A program made the translations under genes and the position numbers. The notes below the pieces were generated by a model, which was not told the origin of the DNA, ran no database searches, and saw only the letters and a list, made by a program, of their open reading frames with translations. This document shows, one piece after another, positions 51,789 to 59,985 of a DNA stretch of 64,000 bases; positions within the stretch are counted from its first letter, which is position 1, and each line of letters opens with the position of its first letter. The stretch is from Hoyosella rhizosphaerae (GTDB lineage: Bacteria > Actinomycetota > Actinomycetes > Mycobacteriales > Mycobacteriaceae), in NCBI RefSeq assembly GCF_014643175.1, contig NZ_BMJH01000002.1, positions 186,001 through 250,000 of the forward strand. Reading direction: 5' to 3'.

Positions 51789-54316
51789 TGCCAAAGAACA
51801 TCGTTGTCGTCGGCCATGGAATGGTCGGTCACCGATTCATCGAAGCGCTCCGGGCACGCGATGAGCGGGACGAGTGGAAAATCACGGTCCTCTGCGAAGA
51901 GCCCGTGGCAGCCTACGACCGAGTCGCACTCTCGTCCTACGTCAACACCTGGGATTACAAAGAGCTTGCGCTCACCGGGAATGACTACGCTGGCGACTCC
52001 AGCGTTGAAGTTCGCCTCGGTGAACGGGGCGCGGTGATCGATTGCGATCAGCACACTGTGACGACCACCAGCGGTGCGGTAATCGAATACGACAAACTCG
52101 TACTTGCGACAGGCTCTTACGCTTTTGTCCCGCCAGTGCCGGGCAAGGATGCCGAGCGGTGCTTTGTCTACCGCACACTTGAAGACCTCGACAAGATCAG
52201 GGCTGCTGCCGAAGCTTCACCGGCTGGCGCAGTCGGTGTGGTGGTCGGTGGTGGGCTCCTTGGCCTCGAAGCCGCCAACGCACTCAAACTGTTGGGAATC
52301 ACGCCACACGTTGTTGAACTTGCACCTCGGCTGATGCCACTGCAGGTCGACGAAGGCGGTGGTGCTCTGCTGAAGAGCCTTGTCACTGAACTAGGCCTTA
52401 CAGTGCACACCGGTGTATCCACGGCGGGTATCACAGAAAACGAAGACGGCACCCTCGTGGTGGAATTGTCCGATGGATCCACCATCGACGCGTCTCTGCT
52501 TGTTTTCTCCGCAGGCGTTCGCCCCCGTGATGAACTTGCGCGCACATCCGGTATCGAAGTAGGGGAGCGCGGTGGAATCATCACCGACCTCGGCTGCCAA
52601 ACCTCTAACGACGACGTATTTGCTATCGGTGAAGTCGCCGCGATTGAGGGACGTTGTTACGGCCTAGTCGGTCCTGGCTACGCCACAGCAGAAGTTGTCG
52701 CGGATCGCCTCCTCGGTGGCACGGCAGAGTTCCCAGGCGCGGACCTGTCTACCAAACTGAAGCTACTCGGCGTTGACGTCGCAAGCTTCGGTGACGCATT
52801 TGCTACCACACCGGGCGCGCTCGAAGTCGTTTTCAGTAATCCGGCTGCGGGCACCTACGCCAAGATCGTCGTGTCTGACGATGCAAAAACGCTGCTCGGT
52901 GGCATCCTCGTCGGCGACGCCAGCGCATACGCATCACTGCGACCTATGGTGGGACGCGAGCTACCTGGTGATCCTGCCGGGTTGATCGCCCCGGCCGGTG
53001 GCGGTGCAGCCGAGGTCGGAACGTCCGCACTTCCCGACGATGCGCAGATCTGTTCCTGTAACGCCGTCACCAAGGGTGATATCTGCGGGGCCATCGAAAA
53101 CGGTGCTTGCGATGTTGCTTCAGTGAAGTCCTGCACCAAAGCGGGAGCCTCGTGCGGTGGATGTCTGCCGCTAGTGAAGAAACTCCTCGCCGATTCGGGC
53201 GTCGAGATGTCGAAAGCACTGTGCGAGCACTTCAACCACTCGCGACAGGAGCTATTCCAGATCGTTCAAATGACTGGGATTCGCACCTTCTCCGAACTCG
53301 TCGAAAAGCACGGCTGCGGCAAAGGCTGCGATATCTGCAAGCCAACTGTGGCATCCATCCTCGCGTCGACGAGCAGCGAGCACATTCTGGATGGCGAGCA
53401 AGCCGCGCTGCAAGATACGAACGACCACTTCCTTGCAAACATGCAGAAAAACGGAACCTACTCTGTGGTTCCGCGCATGCCAGGTGGCGAAGTCACCGCT
53501 GACCAATTGATTGTCATCGGGCAGGTCGCCAAGGAATTCGACCTGTACGTGAAGGTCACCGGTGGCCAGCGCATCGACTTGTTCGGCGCGCGCGTTGAAC
53601 AACTGCCTCAGATTTGGCAGCGGCTCGTAGACGTCGGAATGGAATCAGGCCACGCCTACGGCAAGTCACTTCGCACTGTGAAAAGCTGCGTAGGGTCCTC
53701 CTGGTGCCGCTACGGGCAGCAAGATTCCGTCAAGATGGCCGTCGACCTTGAAAAGCGCTACCGCGGGTTGCGCTCGCCCCACAAAATCAAGCTCGCGGTG
53801 TCGGGATGTGCCCGCGAATGCGCCGAGGCGCGAGGCAAAGACGTCGGCGTCATCGCGACCGAACGTGGCTGGAACCTCTACGTCGGAGGAAACGGTGGTC
53901 AGACACCGAAGCACGCAGAACTTCTGGCCACTGATCTCGACGACAAGACACTCATCAGCTACATCGACCGCTACCTCATGTTCTACGTCCGCACCGCTGA
54001 TCGTTTGCAGAGGACAGCGCCGTGGCAGGAATCGCTCGAGGGTGGCCTCGACTACGTTCGCCAGGTGGTGTGTGAAGACAGCCTTGGCCTTGCCGAGGAA
54101 CTTGAAGCAGCAATGGACCGCCACGTCGCTGGATACAAGGACGAATGGGCCGGAGTTCTCGAAGACCCAACCAAACTGTCCCGGTTTGTGTCATTCGTGA
54201 ACGCACCCGACCAGGCCGACCCCACGATCCAGTTCGCCGAAAACGACGGTCGCAAGGTTCCCGTCAGCCTCGGGATGCCCGAGTTGCCCGCACCATCAAC
54301 ACCAGGGGTGAAGTGA
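51788..54316 (+). CDS. nirB: Assimilatory nitrite reductase large subunit NirB
   Basis: Reduces nitrite to ammonia with six electrons from NAD(P)H. It is 842 residues with an FAD domain, an NAD domain, a BFD-type 2Fe-2S domain (ICSCNAVTK; SCGGCLP, about 420-460) and a sirohaem/4Fe-4S domain. The cluster ligands are Cys 634, 640, 674 and 678 (SCVGSSWC; SGCARECAEA). AAGGAG (51775-51780) is 7 nt before ATG 51788; an ATG at 51785 overlaps the upstream stop and is less well placed. NirD follows with a 1-nt overlap. Confidence 0.96.
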   Translation: MPKNIVVVGHGMVGHRFIEALRARDERDEWKITVLCEEPVAAYDRVALSSYVNTWDYKELALTGNDYAGDSSVEVRLGERGAVIDCDQHTVTTTSGAVIEYDKLVLATGSYAFVPPVPGKDAERCFVYRTLEDLDKIRAAAEASPAGAVGVVVGGGLLGLEAANALKLLGITPHVVELAPRLMPLQVDEGGGALLKSLVTELGLTVHTGVSTAGITENEDGTLVVELSDGSTIDASLLVFSAGVRPRDELARTSGIEVGERGGIITDLGCQTSNDDVFAIGEVAAIEGRCYGLVGPGYATAEVVADRLLGGTAEFPGADLSTKLKLLGVDVASFGDAFATTPGALEVVFSNPAAGTYAKIVVSDDAKTLLGGILVGDASAYASLRPMVGRELPGDPAGLIAPAGGGAAEVGTSALPDDAQICSCNAVTKGDICGAIENGACDVASVKSCTKAGASCGGCLPLVKKLLADSGVEMSKALCEHFNHSRQELFQIVQMTGIRTFSELVEKHGCGKGCDICKPTVASILASTSSEHILDGEQAALQDTNDHFLANMQKNGTYSVVPRMPGGEVTADQLIVIGQVAKEFDLYVKVTGGQRIDLFGARVEQLPQIWQRLVDVGMESGHAYGKSLRTVKSCVGSSWCRYGQQDSVKMAVDLEKRYRGLRSPHKIKLAVSGCARECAEARGKDVGVIATERGWNLYVGGNGGQTPKHAELLATDLDDKTLISYIDRYLMFYVRTADRLQRTAPWQESLEGGLDYVRQVVCEDSLGLAEELEAAMDRHVAGYKDEWAGVLEDPTKLSRFVSFVNAPDQADPTIQFAENDGRKVPVSLGMPELPAPSTPGVK

Positions 54317-54711
54317 TGACAGCACTAGAATTTCGCGAACACACAACGGACAGCGCCGACGGCTGGACCGCAGCATGTGAATACGATTTCCTTATCCCGA
54401 ATCGTGGTGTAGCTGTGCTCCTGCCGGGTGGTGAACAAGTTGCGCTGTTCCGGCTTGACGATGGAACGCTCCACGCCGTTGGCAACATGGACCCATTCGC
54501 AGGCGCTGCGGTGATGTCACGCGGCATCGTGGGCGACCGCAAGGGCGTCACGGTAGTAGCGTCACCGCTGCTTAAGCAAGCATTCTCCTTGGAGACTGGG
54601 CAGTGCCTCGATGACGAGACAAAGTCCCTGCCAGTTTACGAAGTGCGCGTGAGCAATGGGACTGTTTATATCCGCCCAGGCGATTCGCGGCTCCTCAACA
54701 AAGTAACGTGA
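54316..54711 (+). CDS. nirD: Nitrite reductase small subunit NirD
   Basis: A 131-residue Rieske-fold protein without an Fe-S cluster; where Rieske proteins have Cys-x-His, this has Asn-Met-Asp (VGNMDPF), as is normal for NirD. It completes the NirBD enzyme. The ATG overlaps the nirB stop (TGATG at 54314-54318); the longer frame from 54145 lies inside nirB and is rejected. The stop overlaps the next gene's GTG. Confidence 0.93.
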   Translation: MTALEFREHTTDSADGWTAACEYDFLIPNRGVAVLLPGGEQVALFRLDDGTLHAVGNMDPFAGAAVMSRGIVGDRKGVTVVASPLLKQAFSLETGQCLDDETKSLPVYEVRVSNGTVYIRPGDSRLLNKVT

Positions 54712-55922
54712 ACACTGTGTCCGCAGAGTCAAGCACCGTCAATCCCGCAGCAGGGCCAGTAGCAGGCGGACCTGATGACAAACCCGCCGCGCTAGCTGGG
54801 TTCACCATTGGTATCACCGCCGCACGACGAGCCGAAGAATTCGCCACTCTACTCGAGCGGCGCGGAGCTCATATCGTGCAAGCCCCTGCTATTCGTATCA
54901 TCCCTCTGATAGACGATACGGAGCTTAGGCGAGCAACCGAGACGGTCATTTCCAATCCACCCGATATCACTGTTGCGACGACTGGCATCGGGTTTCGGGG
55001 CTGGGTGGAAGCCGCCGACAACTGGGCGCTTGGCGAAACGCTGCTTGACGCGCTGACAGCATCTCGAGTGCTCGCACGAGGGCCGAAAGCCAAAGGTGCA
55101 ATACGTGCCGCGGGTCTGCGTGAAGAGTGGTCACCTGAATCTGAATCGTCGGCTGAAGTACTTGACCACCTGCTCGAAGAAGGTGTCGAAGGTAAACGCA
55201 TCGCGGTTCAACTGCACGGTGCCACGACGGAGTGGGAACCGATACCTGACTTCTGCGAAGTGATGCGTAGCGCAGGAGCGGAAGTAATTCCCGTTCCGGT
55301 GTACCGCTGGCTCCCGCCAAAGGACCCATCGCAGCTTGACCGGATGATCGAACTAGCCATTAATGGTGAACTCGACGCGATCACCTTCACCAGTGCACCC
55401 GCCGTGGCGTCCCTTTTGGGGCGAGCACAAGACACCCATGTACTTGAGCTTCTGCTTAATGCGATGCGTACTCGGGTCATTGCTTTTAGCGTCGGGCCAG
55501 TCACCGCAGCGCCGCTGGAGGCGCTCGGAGTCCCCACTACTGAGCCGCACCGGGCACGGTTGGGTGCACTTGCGCGGCATATCGCAGACGAACTGCCTCG
55601 CAGAGCACGAAACCTTCAGGCCGGGGGCCATCACATCAGCCTCCGCGGTAGTTGCGTTGTTGTCGACGGCGCAGTGAAGCAAGTTCCACCCGCTTCGTTG
55701 TCGATCATGCGTGCGCTCGCGAAACGACCCGGAATGGTGGTATCACGCGAAGATCTTTTGGCGGTGTTGCCTGGAGCTGGGGGAGACACGCACGCTGTTG
55801 AAACGGCGGTTGCTCGGTTGAGAGCAGCGATCGGTGCGCCTAAAGTGGTGCAAACTGTCGTCAAACGTGGATATCGACTAGCGCTTGATCCAGTAGACAC
55901 ACACCCAACGGAGGACCGATGA
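54708..55922 (+). CDS. HemD-like protein fused to a winged-helix DNA-binding domain (Rv0260c-like)
   Basis: A 404-residue protein. The first 290 residues have the uroporphyrinogen-III synthase fold (FTIGITAARRAEEFATLLERRG at the start; ITFTSAPAVASLLGRA in the second lobe). The last 100 residues form an OmpR-type winged helix (ASLSIMRALAKRPGMVVSREDLL; VETAVARLRAAIG). It may supply uroporphyrinogen III for sirohaem, or the HemD-like part may sense a tetrapyrrole and regulate the operon. It is an Rv0260c-type protein, which is also near nirBD in M. tuberculosis. Both ends overlap neighbours by 4 nt. Confidence 0.88.
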   Translation: MNTVSAESSTVNPAAGPVAGGPDDKPAALAGFTIGITAARRAEEFATLLERRGAHIVQAPAIRIIPLIDDTELRRATETVISNPPDITVATTGIGFRGWVEAADNWALGETLLDALTASRVLARGPKAKGAIRAAGLREEWSPESESSAEVLDHLLEEGVEGKRIAVQLHGATTEWEPIPDFCEVMRSAGAEVIPVPVYRWLPPKDPSQLDRMIELAINGELDAITFTSAPAVASLLGRAQDTHVLELLLNAMRTRVIAFSVGPVTAAPLEALGVPTTEPHRARLGALARHIADELPRRARNLQAGGHHISLRGSCVVVDGAVKQVPPASLSIMRALAKRPGMVVSREDLLAVLPGAGGDTHAVETAVARLRAAIGAPKVVQTVVKRGYRLALDPVDTHPTEDR

Positions 55923-56758
55923 AGGCAGCGCAAGGCACGCACCGCAGCCCCGGTGACCTCACTGGGCGGACCTTGGTACTCGTAGCGCACGGAACTCGAA
56001 ACCCGCGCGGCGTCGAAATTGTCGCCAAGGTTGCTGAAGCTGTGGCGGAAAAAGTGGGACCGACACGAGTCGCATTTGTCGACGTGTTGGGTCCGTCGCC
56101 ATCAGAAGCATTACGCCAGGTTCCAGGCCCGGCTGTGGTGGTGCCTGCGTTCCTCGCCTCGGGCTATCACGTCCGCGTTGATGTTCCGACTGAAGTCGAA
56201 GCGAGCCGTCACAACGACGTCCTGGTGACAGCGGCTTTGGGCCCAGACCCTATTCTCGCGGAGATTCTCCACGAACGCCTACGCGAAGCAGGATGGCGTC
56301 CAGGGGATGCTGTTGTTATGGCAGCGGCAGGGTCGTCCGACGACCGCGCTCTCGGTGATGTGGGTGAAGCTGCCGACATGCTCAGCACTTTGATTGGCGC
56401 CCCCGTCGCAGTCGGTTACGTTGCTACAGCACAGCCACGGATCGCGGACGTCGTCGAAAAGGTGCGTCGTGACACAGGGCGTCGAGTGTTTATCGCGACA
56501 TACCTCCTCGCGGAGGGACTGTTCCATACCAAATTGCTTGCGGCAGGAGCAGACGGCGTTGCGGACCCCATCGGGGTGCACCCGCGACTCGTTGACCTTG
56601 TATGCGCTCGCATGGGGATACAGGATGCACAATCCACAACTGCGATGTCGATGCGCAGCAGGTTCTCCCGCACTGCACCGCGCCAGTGGCCGATCAATTT
56701 GCGCCCATCAAGCTTGCGCTCATCGCGGATAGCCAAGTTCGTTTACTCGTCGAAGTAA
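55919..56758 (+). CDS. CbiX/SirB-type sirohydrochlorin chelatase (Rv0259c-like)
   Basis: Inserts iron (or cobalt) into sirohydrochlorin; here iron, to make the sirohaem of NirB, is the likely role. Residues 15-235 are the chelatase fold with the metal-binding His in LVLVAHGTRNPRG and FLASGYHVRVDVP, then VATYLL-type strands and GLFHTKLL. The last 35-40 residues, from about residue 240 (TTAMSMRSRFSRTAPRQW onward), are Ser/Arg-rich and unlike the family, possibly a lost original stop. The gene ends 16 nt inside the convergent alkyltransferase-like gene. It closes the nitrate operon. Confidence 0.85.
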   Translation: MKAAQGTHRSPGDLTGRTLVLVAHGTRNPRGVEIVAKVAEAVAEKVGPTRVAFVDVLGPSPSEALRQVPGPAVVVPAFLASGYHVRVDVPTEVEASRHNDVLVTAALGPDPILAEILHERLREAGWRPGDAVVMAAAGSSDDRALGDVGEAADMLSTLIGAPVAVGYVATAQPRIADVVEKVRRDTGRRVFIATYLLAEGLFHTKLLAAGADGVADPIGVHPRLVDLVCARMGIQDAQSTTAMSMRSRFSRTAPRQWPINLRPSSLRSSRIAKFVYSSK

Positions 56759-57054
56759 TGAATGTGGCGTCTCATATCGACGCGTCTATCGACGACCGTA
56801 ACCCCCTCGGCGCGTAGCAGCGCTTCTTGCTCGCGGGCGTTGGGGCTAGCAAGCTTCCCATCTGCGCGGATCACTCGATACCACGGAACGTCGTGGCCAT
56901 CGGTGCGCAGAATCGTCCCGACGAATCGCGGATTGGACAGCCCACAGTGCCGGGCGAGTTCGCCATATGTGGTGACGCTCCCCGGCGGGATTTGTTCCAC
57001 GGATGCACGCACCAACTCGACGTGCGTTTCGGTGATTCCGCCGGTGCGAGTCAT
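56743..57054 (-). CDS. Alkyltransferase-like protein (Atl; Rv3204-like)
   Basis: A 103-residue homologue of the DNA-binding domain of O6-alkylguanine-DNA alkyltransferase. The helix-turn-helix is GSVTTYGELARHCGLSNPRFV. The active-site motif PCHRV reads PWYRV: Trp replaces the acceptor Cys, which defines alkyltransferase-like proteins that bind damaged O6-alkylguanine and hand it to nucleotide-excision repair. ATG 57054 overlaps the lipV stop (ATGA), and the conserved protein starts MTRTGGITETHVELV; the long N-terminal frame to 57315 is a lipV shadow. The order lipV-atl equals Rv3203-Rv3204. Confidence 0.9.
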   Translation of the reverse strand: MTRTGGITETHVELVRASVEQIPPGSVTTYGELARHCGLSNPRFVGTILRTDGHDVPWYRVIRADGKLASPNAREQEALLRAEGVTVVDRRVDMRRHIHYFDE

Positions 57055-57881
57055 TGCGGTGCGAGTTGTCGCGCGATGTCGCGTATTGCCGTTGCTATCA
57101 ACTCTGGTTTCTCGTGCGTCACCATATGGTCGCTGTCGACGTCGATCAAGGTGAGGTGGTCGCCGAGCGCGGCACGAAGAGTCGTGATTGCCGCCGGTGT
57201 GACAAATGGCGGAGACTGCCGTGTAGCGCGCAGGAGGGTTGTGGGGATTGGTTTGGCAGGAGCGACGGTTGGTCGTGCAAGTTCTCCGAAGCCCGTAATG
57301 ATTGCCGGAACGCATATTCGCCAGTTCATTCGTCCGGTGGGGAGCTTCACGAGATGTTCCTTCAACTCAGCGTCAAGTAGTTCTGGTGGCACGTTCCGCC
57401 ACGCTCCATTGACCTTGTCCTGTCGAGCCTCTTCAGCGCTCGCATAGTCGGGGGAGGCCACGGTGGCTTCTGTGAGTGATCGTATCCAGGGCGGCGACAC
57501 CTCGATAGCAGGATCAACGAGCACCAAACCGTGGATCAGTTCTGGGCAGGTTTTGGCTAGGTGGAGCGCTACGGCACCACCAAATGAGTGTCCCACGACG
57601 ATGGTGTGGTCATTTTTGTTAAGAAATCTCTGTAAATCTGCGACGTGCCTTTCCAGGTTCCATGGCGGATCCCATGGTGAAAAACCGTGGCCGCGCAGGT
57701 CGGGTGCGGTGACCTCGTATTCCGGAATGTGGTTACGGGCAAATGTTTCCCACCGCTGGCCGTGTCCGGTGAGCCCATGCAGGGCAAGCACTTTCGGGAC
57801 GGCTTCGCTTATTGATGCAGGTTGGGACGGTAAAAATTTATGAAAATGCAGCGAACCTGTAGTGTGTGACACGGAGCGCAT
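57051..57881 (-). CDS. lipV: Alpha/beta-hydrolase, LipV-like
   Basis: A 276-residue serine esterase/lipase of the alpha/beta fold. Oxyanion region: LHGLTGHGQRW. Nucleophile elbow: VGHSFGGAV with Ser about 97. Acidic residue in a later strand, and catalytic His in DSDHMVTHE near the end. M. tuberculosis LipV is an acid-active lipase/esterase. No signal peptide is visible, so a cytosolic location is likely. It is translationally coupled to the Atl gene and divergent from the condensation-domain gene. Confidence 0.88.
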   Translation of the reverse strand: MRSVSHTTGSLHFHKFLPSQPASISEAVPKVLALHGLTGHGQRWETFARNHIPEYEVTAPDLRGHGFSPWDPPWNLERHVADLQRFLNKNDHTIVVGHSFGGAVALHLAKTCPELIHGLVLVDPAIEVSPPWIRSLTEATVASPDYASAEEARQDKVNGAWRNVPPELLDAELKEHLVKLPTGRMNWRICVPAIITGFGELARPTVAPAKPIPTTLLRATRQSPPFVTPAAITTLRAALGDHLTLIDVDSDHMVTHEKPELIATAIRDIARQLAPQ

Positions 57882-58145
57882 CGATTCCTAACGTGTATTG
57901 CGGATCACAACAGCTGTGGGGTGGCACGTTTGCGAATCTACTGCACTAGCAGCACAACTTAAGACGAGTCATGCTGCCGAATTAACACGGCAGCAATATG
58001 AGCCAATGTAGCCTGATAACAACGTGATCACACTATGCAAACATGTGTGTCTAAAGATTGTTGGGTAGGGAAGTTTACGAGTGAAAACACGTAGTGCGTG
58101 CACCGGGCAGTTCGCCGCAGACGTGCAAGTGAAGGAGCGCCTGAA

Positions 58146-59888
58146 ATGAATGACGCGCCACGCGACAAGAAGTCAGCTGACCAGCAATCAAAAACTGCGG
58201 CCGACCGCGGTCCCATGCGTGTGCACGGTGACAAGCGCGCGGCACGTGTTCCGCTCTCACTCGCGGAACAACGACTGTGGCTCATCAATCGTTTCGACCC
58301 GACCAACCCGGTGCACAACATCCCGGTGTCGGTGGAGCTCATTGGTGCACTCAACATTGGTGCACTCGGTAGAGCGCTCAGCGACGTTCTCACTCGTCAT
58401 GAAATGCTCCGTACACTGTTTCCCGCATCTGCTGATGGTCCCTACCAGGTTTCAGTTCCTGCCGCAGAGGTGACTGCTGATGCGACGCCAGTCAAGATCG
58501 GGATCACAGAAGATCCGCTAGATGCCATTGAGCGCTTCGTCGAAGCAGGTTTTGACCTCACCCGTGAAATCCCATTTCGGGTCCGGGTATTCGAGCTCGG
58601 CCCAGACGAGTACATTCTCACGATCGTCGTGCACCACATTGCAGTAGACCGGACATCGATGAAACAACTCATCGGCGACCTCCTGCATGCCTATGAATCC
58701 CGATGTGCTGACCGTGCCCCATGCTGGACTGAGCTGACCGTTCAGTACTCGGATTACGCTTTGTGGCAGCGCGAAATCCTCGGCGAAGAAGCTGACCCGA
58801 CAAGCGTGACCGCACAAGAGATTGCGTTCTGGCGTGCGGAGCTTGCTGGCGCAGCGGACGTTCTTGATCTTCCGCTCGATCACCCGCGCCCTGAGTTTCA
58901 AAGCCTGCACGGTAAGCCCGTGGACTTCTATCTCAGCGCTAGTACCCATGCCAGTGTGCGCGCCCTCGCGGAGTCGCAAGGTGTATCGGTATTCTCCGTC
59001 ATGCAGAGTGTCCTGACGATTTTGCTATCGAAGCTGTGCGGAACAGACGACGTCATTATCGGAACAACCGTCGACACCCGGGTCAATGACTCTCTGGCGC
59101 CCATTGTGGGAATGTTCGGCAACACCATCGCCCTACGTAACCGAATGGTTGACACTGAGTCGTTCGCCGACCTGCTGGCGCGTGTTCACGAACGCAGCAC
59201 TGATGCCTTCACCAACGCGGAAACCCCGTTTGAACGTCTTCTTGATGTGTTGGCCGTGAAGCGGTCCACGTCGCACCACCCGGTGTTCCAGGTCTCTTTG
59301 TCAGTGCATCCGGACAACGAGTATTCGGTGACAATCGACGATCTTGATATTGCCATTGGTACGTTGGAGGTTAAGTCCGCTGACTGCGATTTGGAGTTTG
59401 TCCTAACTGAGACAGTGGACGCCGACGGTGCGGGTGCGGGCATTGCATGTTCCTTGGTCTACGCGGTGGATCTCTTCGACGAGTCCACAGTGGTTGGCAT
59501 TGTGCAACGGTTCCAAACTCTGCTCAACGCGCTCGTAGCTGACACGGATACTCCAATTTGTGACATCAACGTGCTCACGGAGCGGGAACGTGGGTTGCTT
59601 CTGCCGCAACGAAGCATCCTTCACCGCTCGCTTGATCGCGCATTGCGTGTTGGTTCGCCTCGCCCTCACTCGGCGTTACCGTCTGGACGGCGAAGCGACT
59701 CGTCGATTGGCTCCGTTGTAGGTGAGGTATCGACTCGTGTGGCGACGACCAAAGCCGCGGCGGGCGACCTCGCTTTGGCGCTTCTGAGCTACGCCGCAGG
59801 CAAAATGGACTCATCCTCCGCACAGAACCTCGCTGACAGTGTGATGCCGGACGCTAAGCGGCATAAAGTTCGCGAAATCACGGCCTGA
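58146..59888 (+). CDS. Orphan condensation-domain protein (NRPS-like)
   Basis: A 580-residue protein with a single non-ribosomal-peptide condensation domain (about 35-470). Signatures: PLSLAEQRLWLINRFDPTN (C1), RHEMLRTLFP (C2), VVHHIAVDRTSM (C3), YSDYALWQRE (C4), IIGTTVDTR (C5) with VGMFGNTIALR, and FERLLDVLAVKRSTSHHPVFQV (C6-C7 by its ends). In C3 the last Gly of HHxxxDG is Arg, yet both His and the Asp remain. After the usual C-to-A linker (LTERERGLLL) no adenylation or carrier domain follows; instead there are about 100 Ser/Arg/Ala-rich residues. AAGGAG is 8 nt from ATG 58146. It may be a free-standing acyltransferase or the stump of a lost synthetase. No tailoring or phosphopantetheinyl genes are nearby. 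Confidence 0.82.
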   Translation: MNDAPRDKKSADQQSKTAADRGPMRVHGDKRAARVPLSLAEQRLWLINRFDPTNPVHNIPVSVELIGALNIGALGRALSDVLTRHEMLRTLFPASADGPYQVSVPAAEVTADATPVKIGITEDPLDAIERFVEAGFDLTREIPFRVRVFELGPDEYILTIVVHHIAVDRTSMKQLIGDLLHAYESRCADRAPCWTELTVQYSDYALWQREILGEEADPTSVTAQEIAFWRAELAGAADVLDLPLDHPRPEFQSLHGKPVDFYLSASTHASVRALAESQGVSVFSVMQSVLTILLSKLCGTDDVIIGTTVDTRVNDSLAPIVGMFGNTIALRNRMVDTESFADLLARVHERSTDAFTNAETPFERLLDVLAVKRSTSHHPVFQVSLSVHPDNEYSVTIDDLDIAIGTLEVKSADCDLEFVLTETVDADGAGAGIACSLVYAVDLFDESTVVGIVQRFQTLLNALVADTDTPICDINVLTERERGLLLPQRSILHRSLDRALRVGSPRPHSALPSGRRSDSSIGSVVGEVSTRVATTKAAAGDLALALLSYAAGKMDSSSAQNLADSVMPDAKRHKVREITA

Positions 59889-59985
59889 GCAGTCGCTAGC
59901 TTCAGCTGTACATCGCAGACGGCTCCGCCCGACTAGCAATCTTTGCGCGGAGCTAAATGTCAGACCCGCGTGATTGCATAGGTGC

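Noticed and set aside
54145-54315. Upstream extension of nirD inside nirB.
   Set aside because: The NirD family begins at the ATG overlapping the nirB stop; the upstream residues are a shadow of nirB.
57057-57315. Long N-terminal extension of the Atl frame.
   Set aside because: The extra region lies within lipV in another frame; the conserved protein starts at 57054 with an ATGA overlap.
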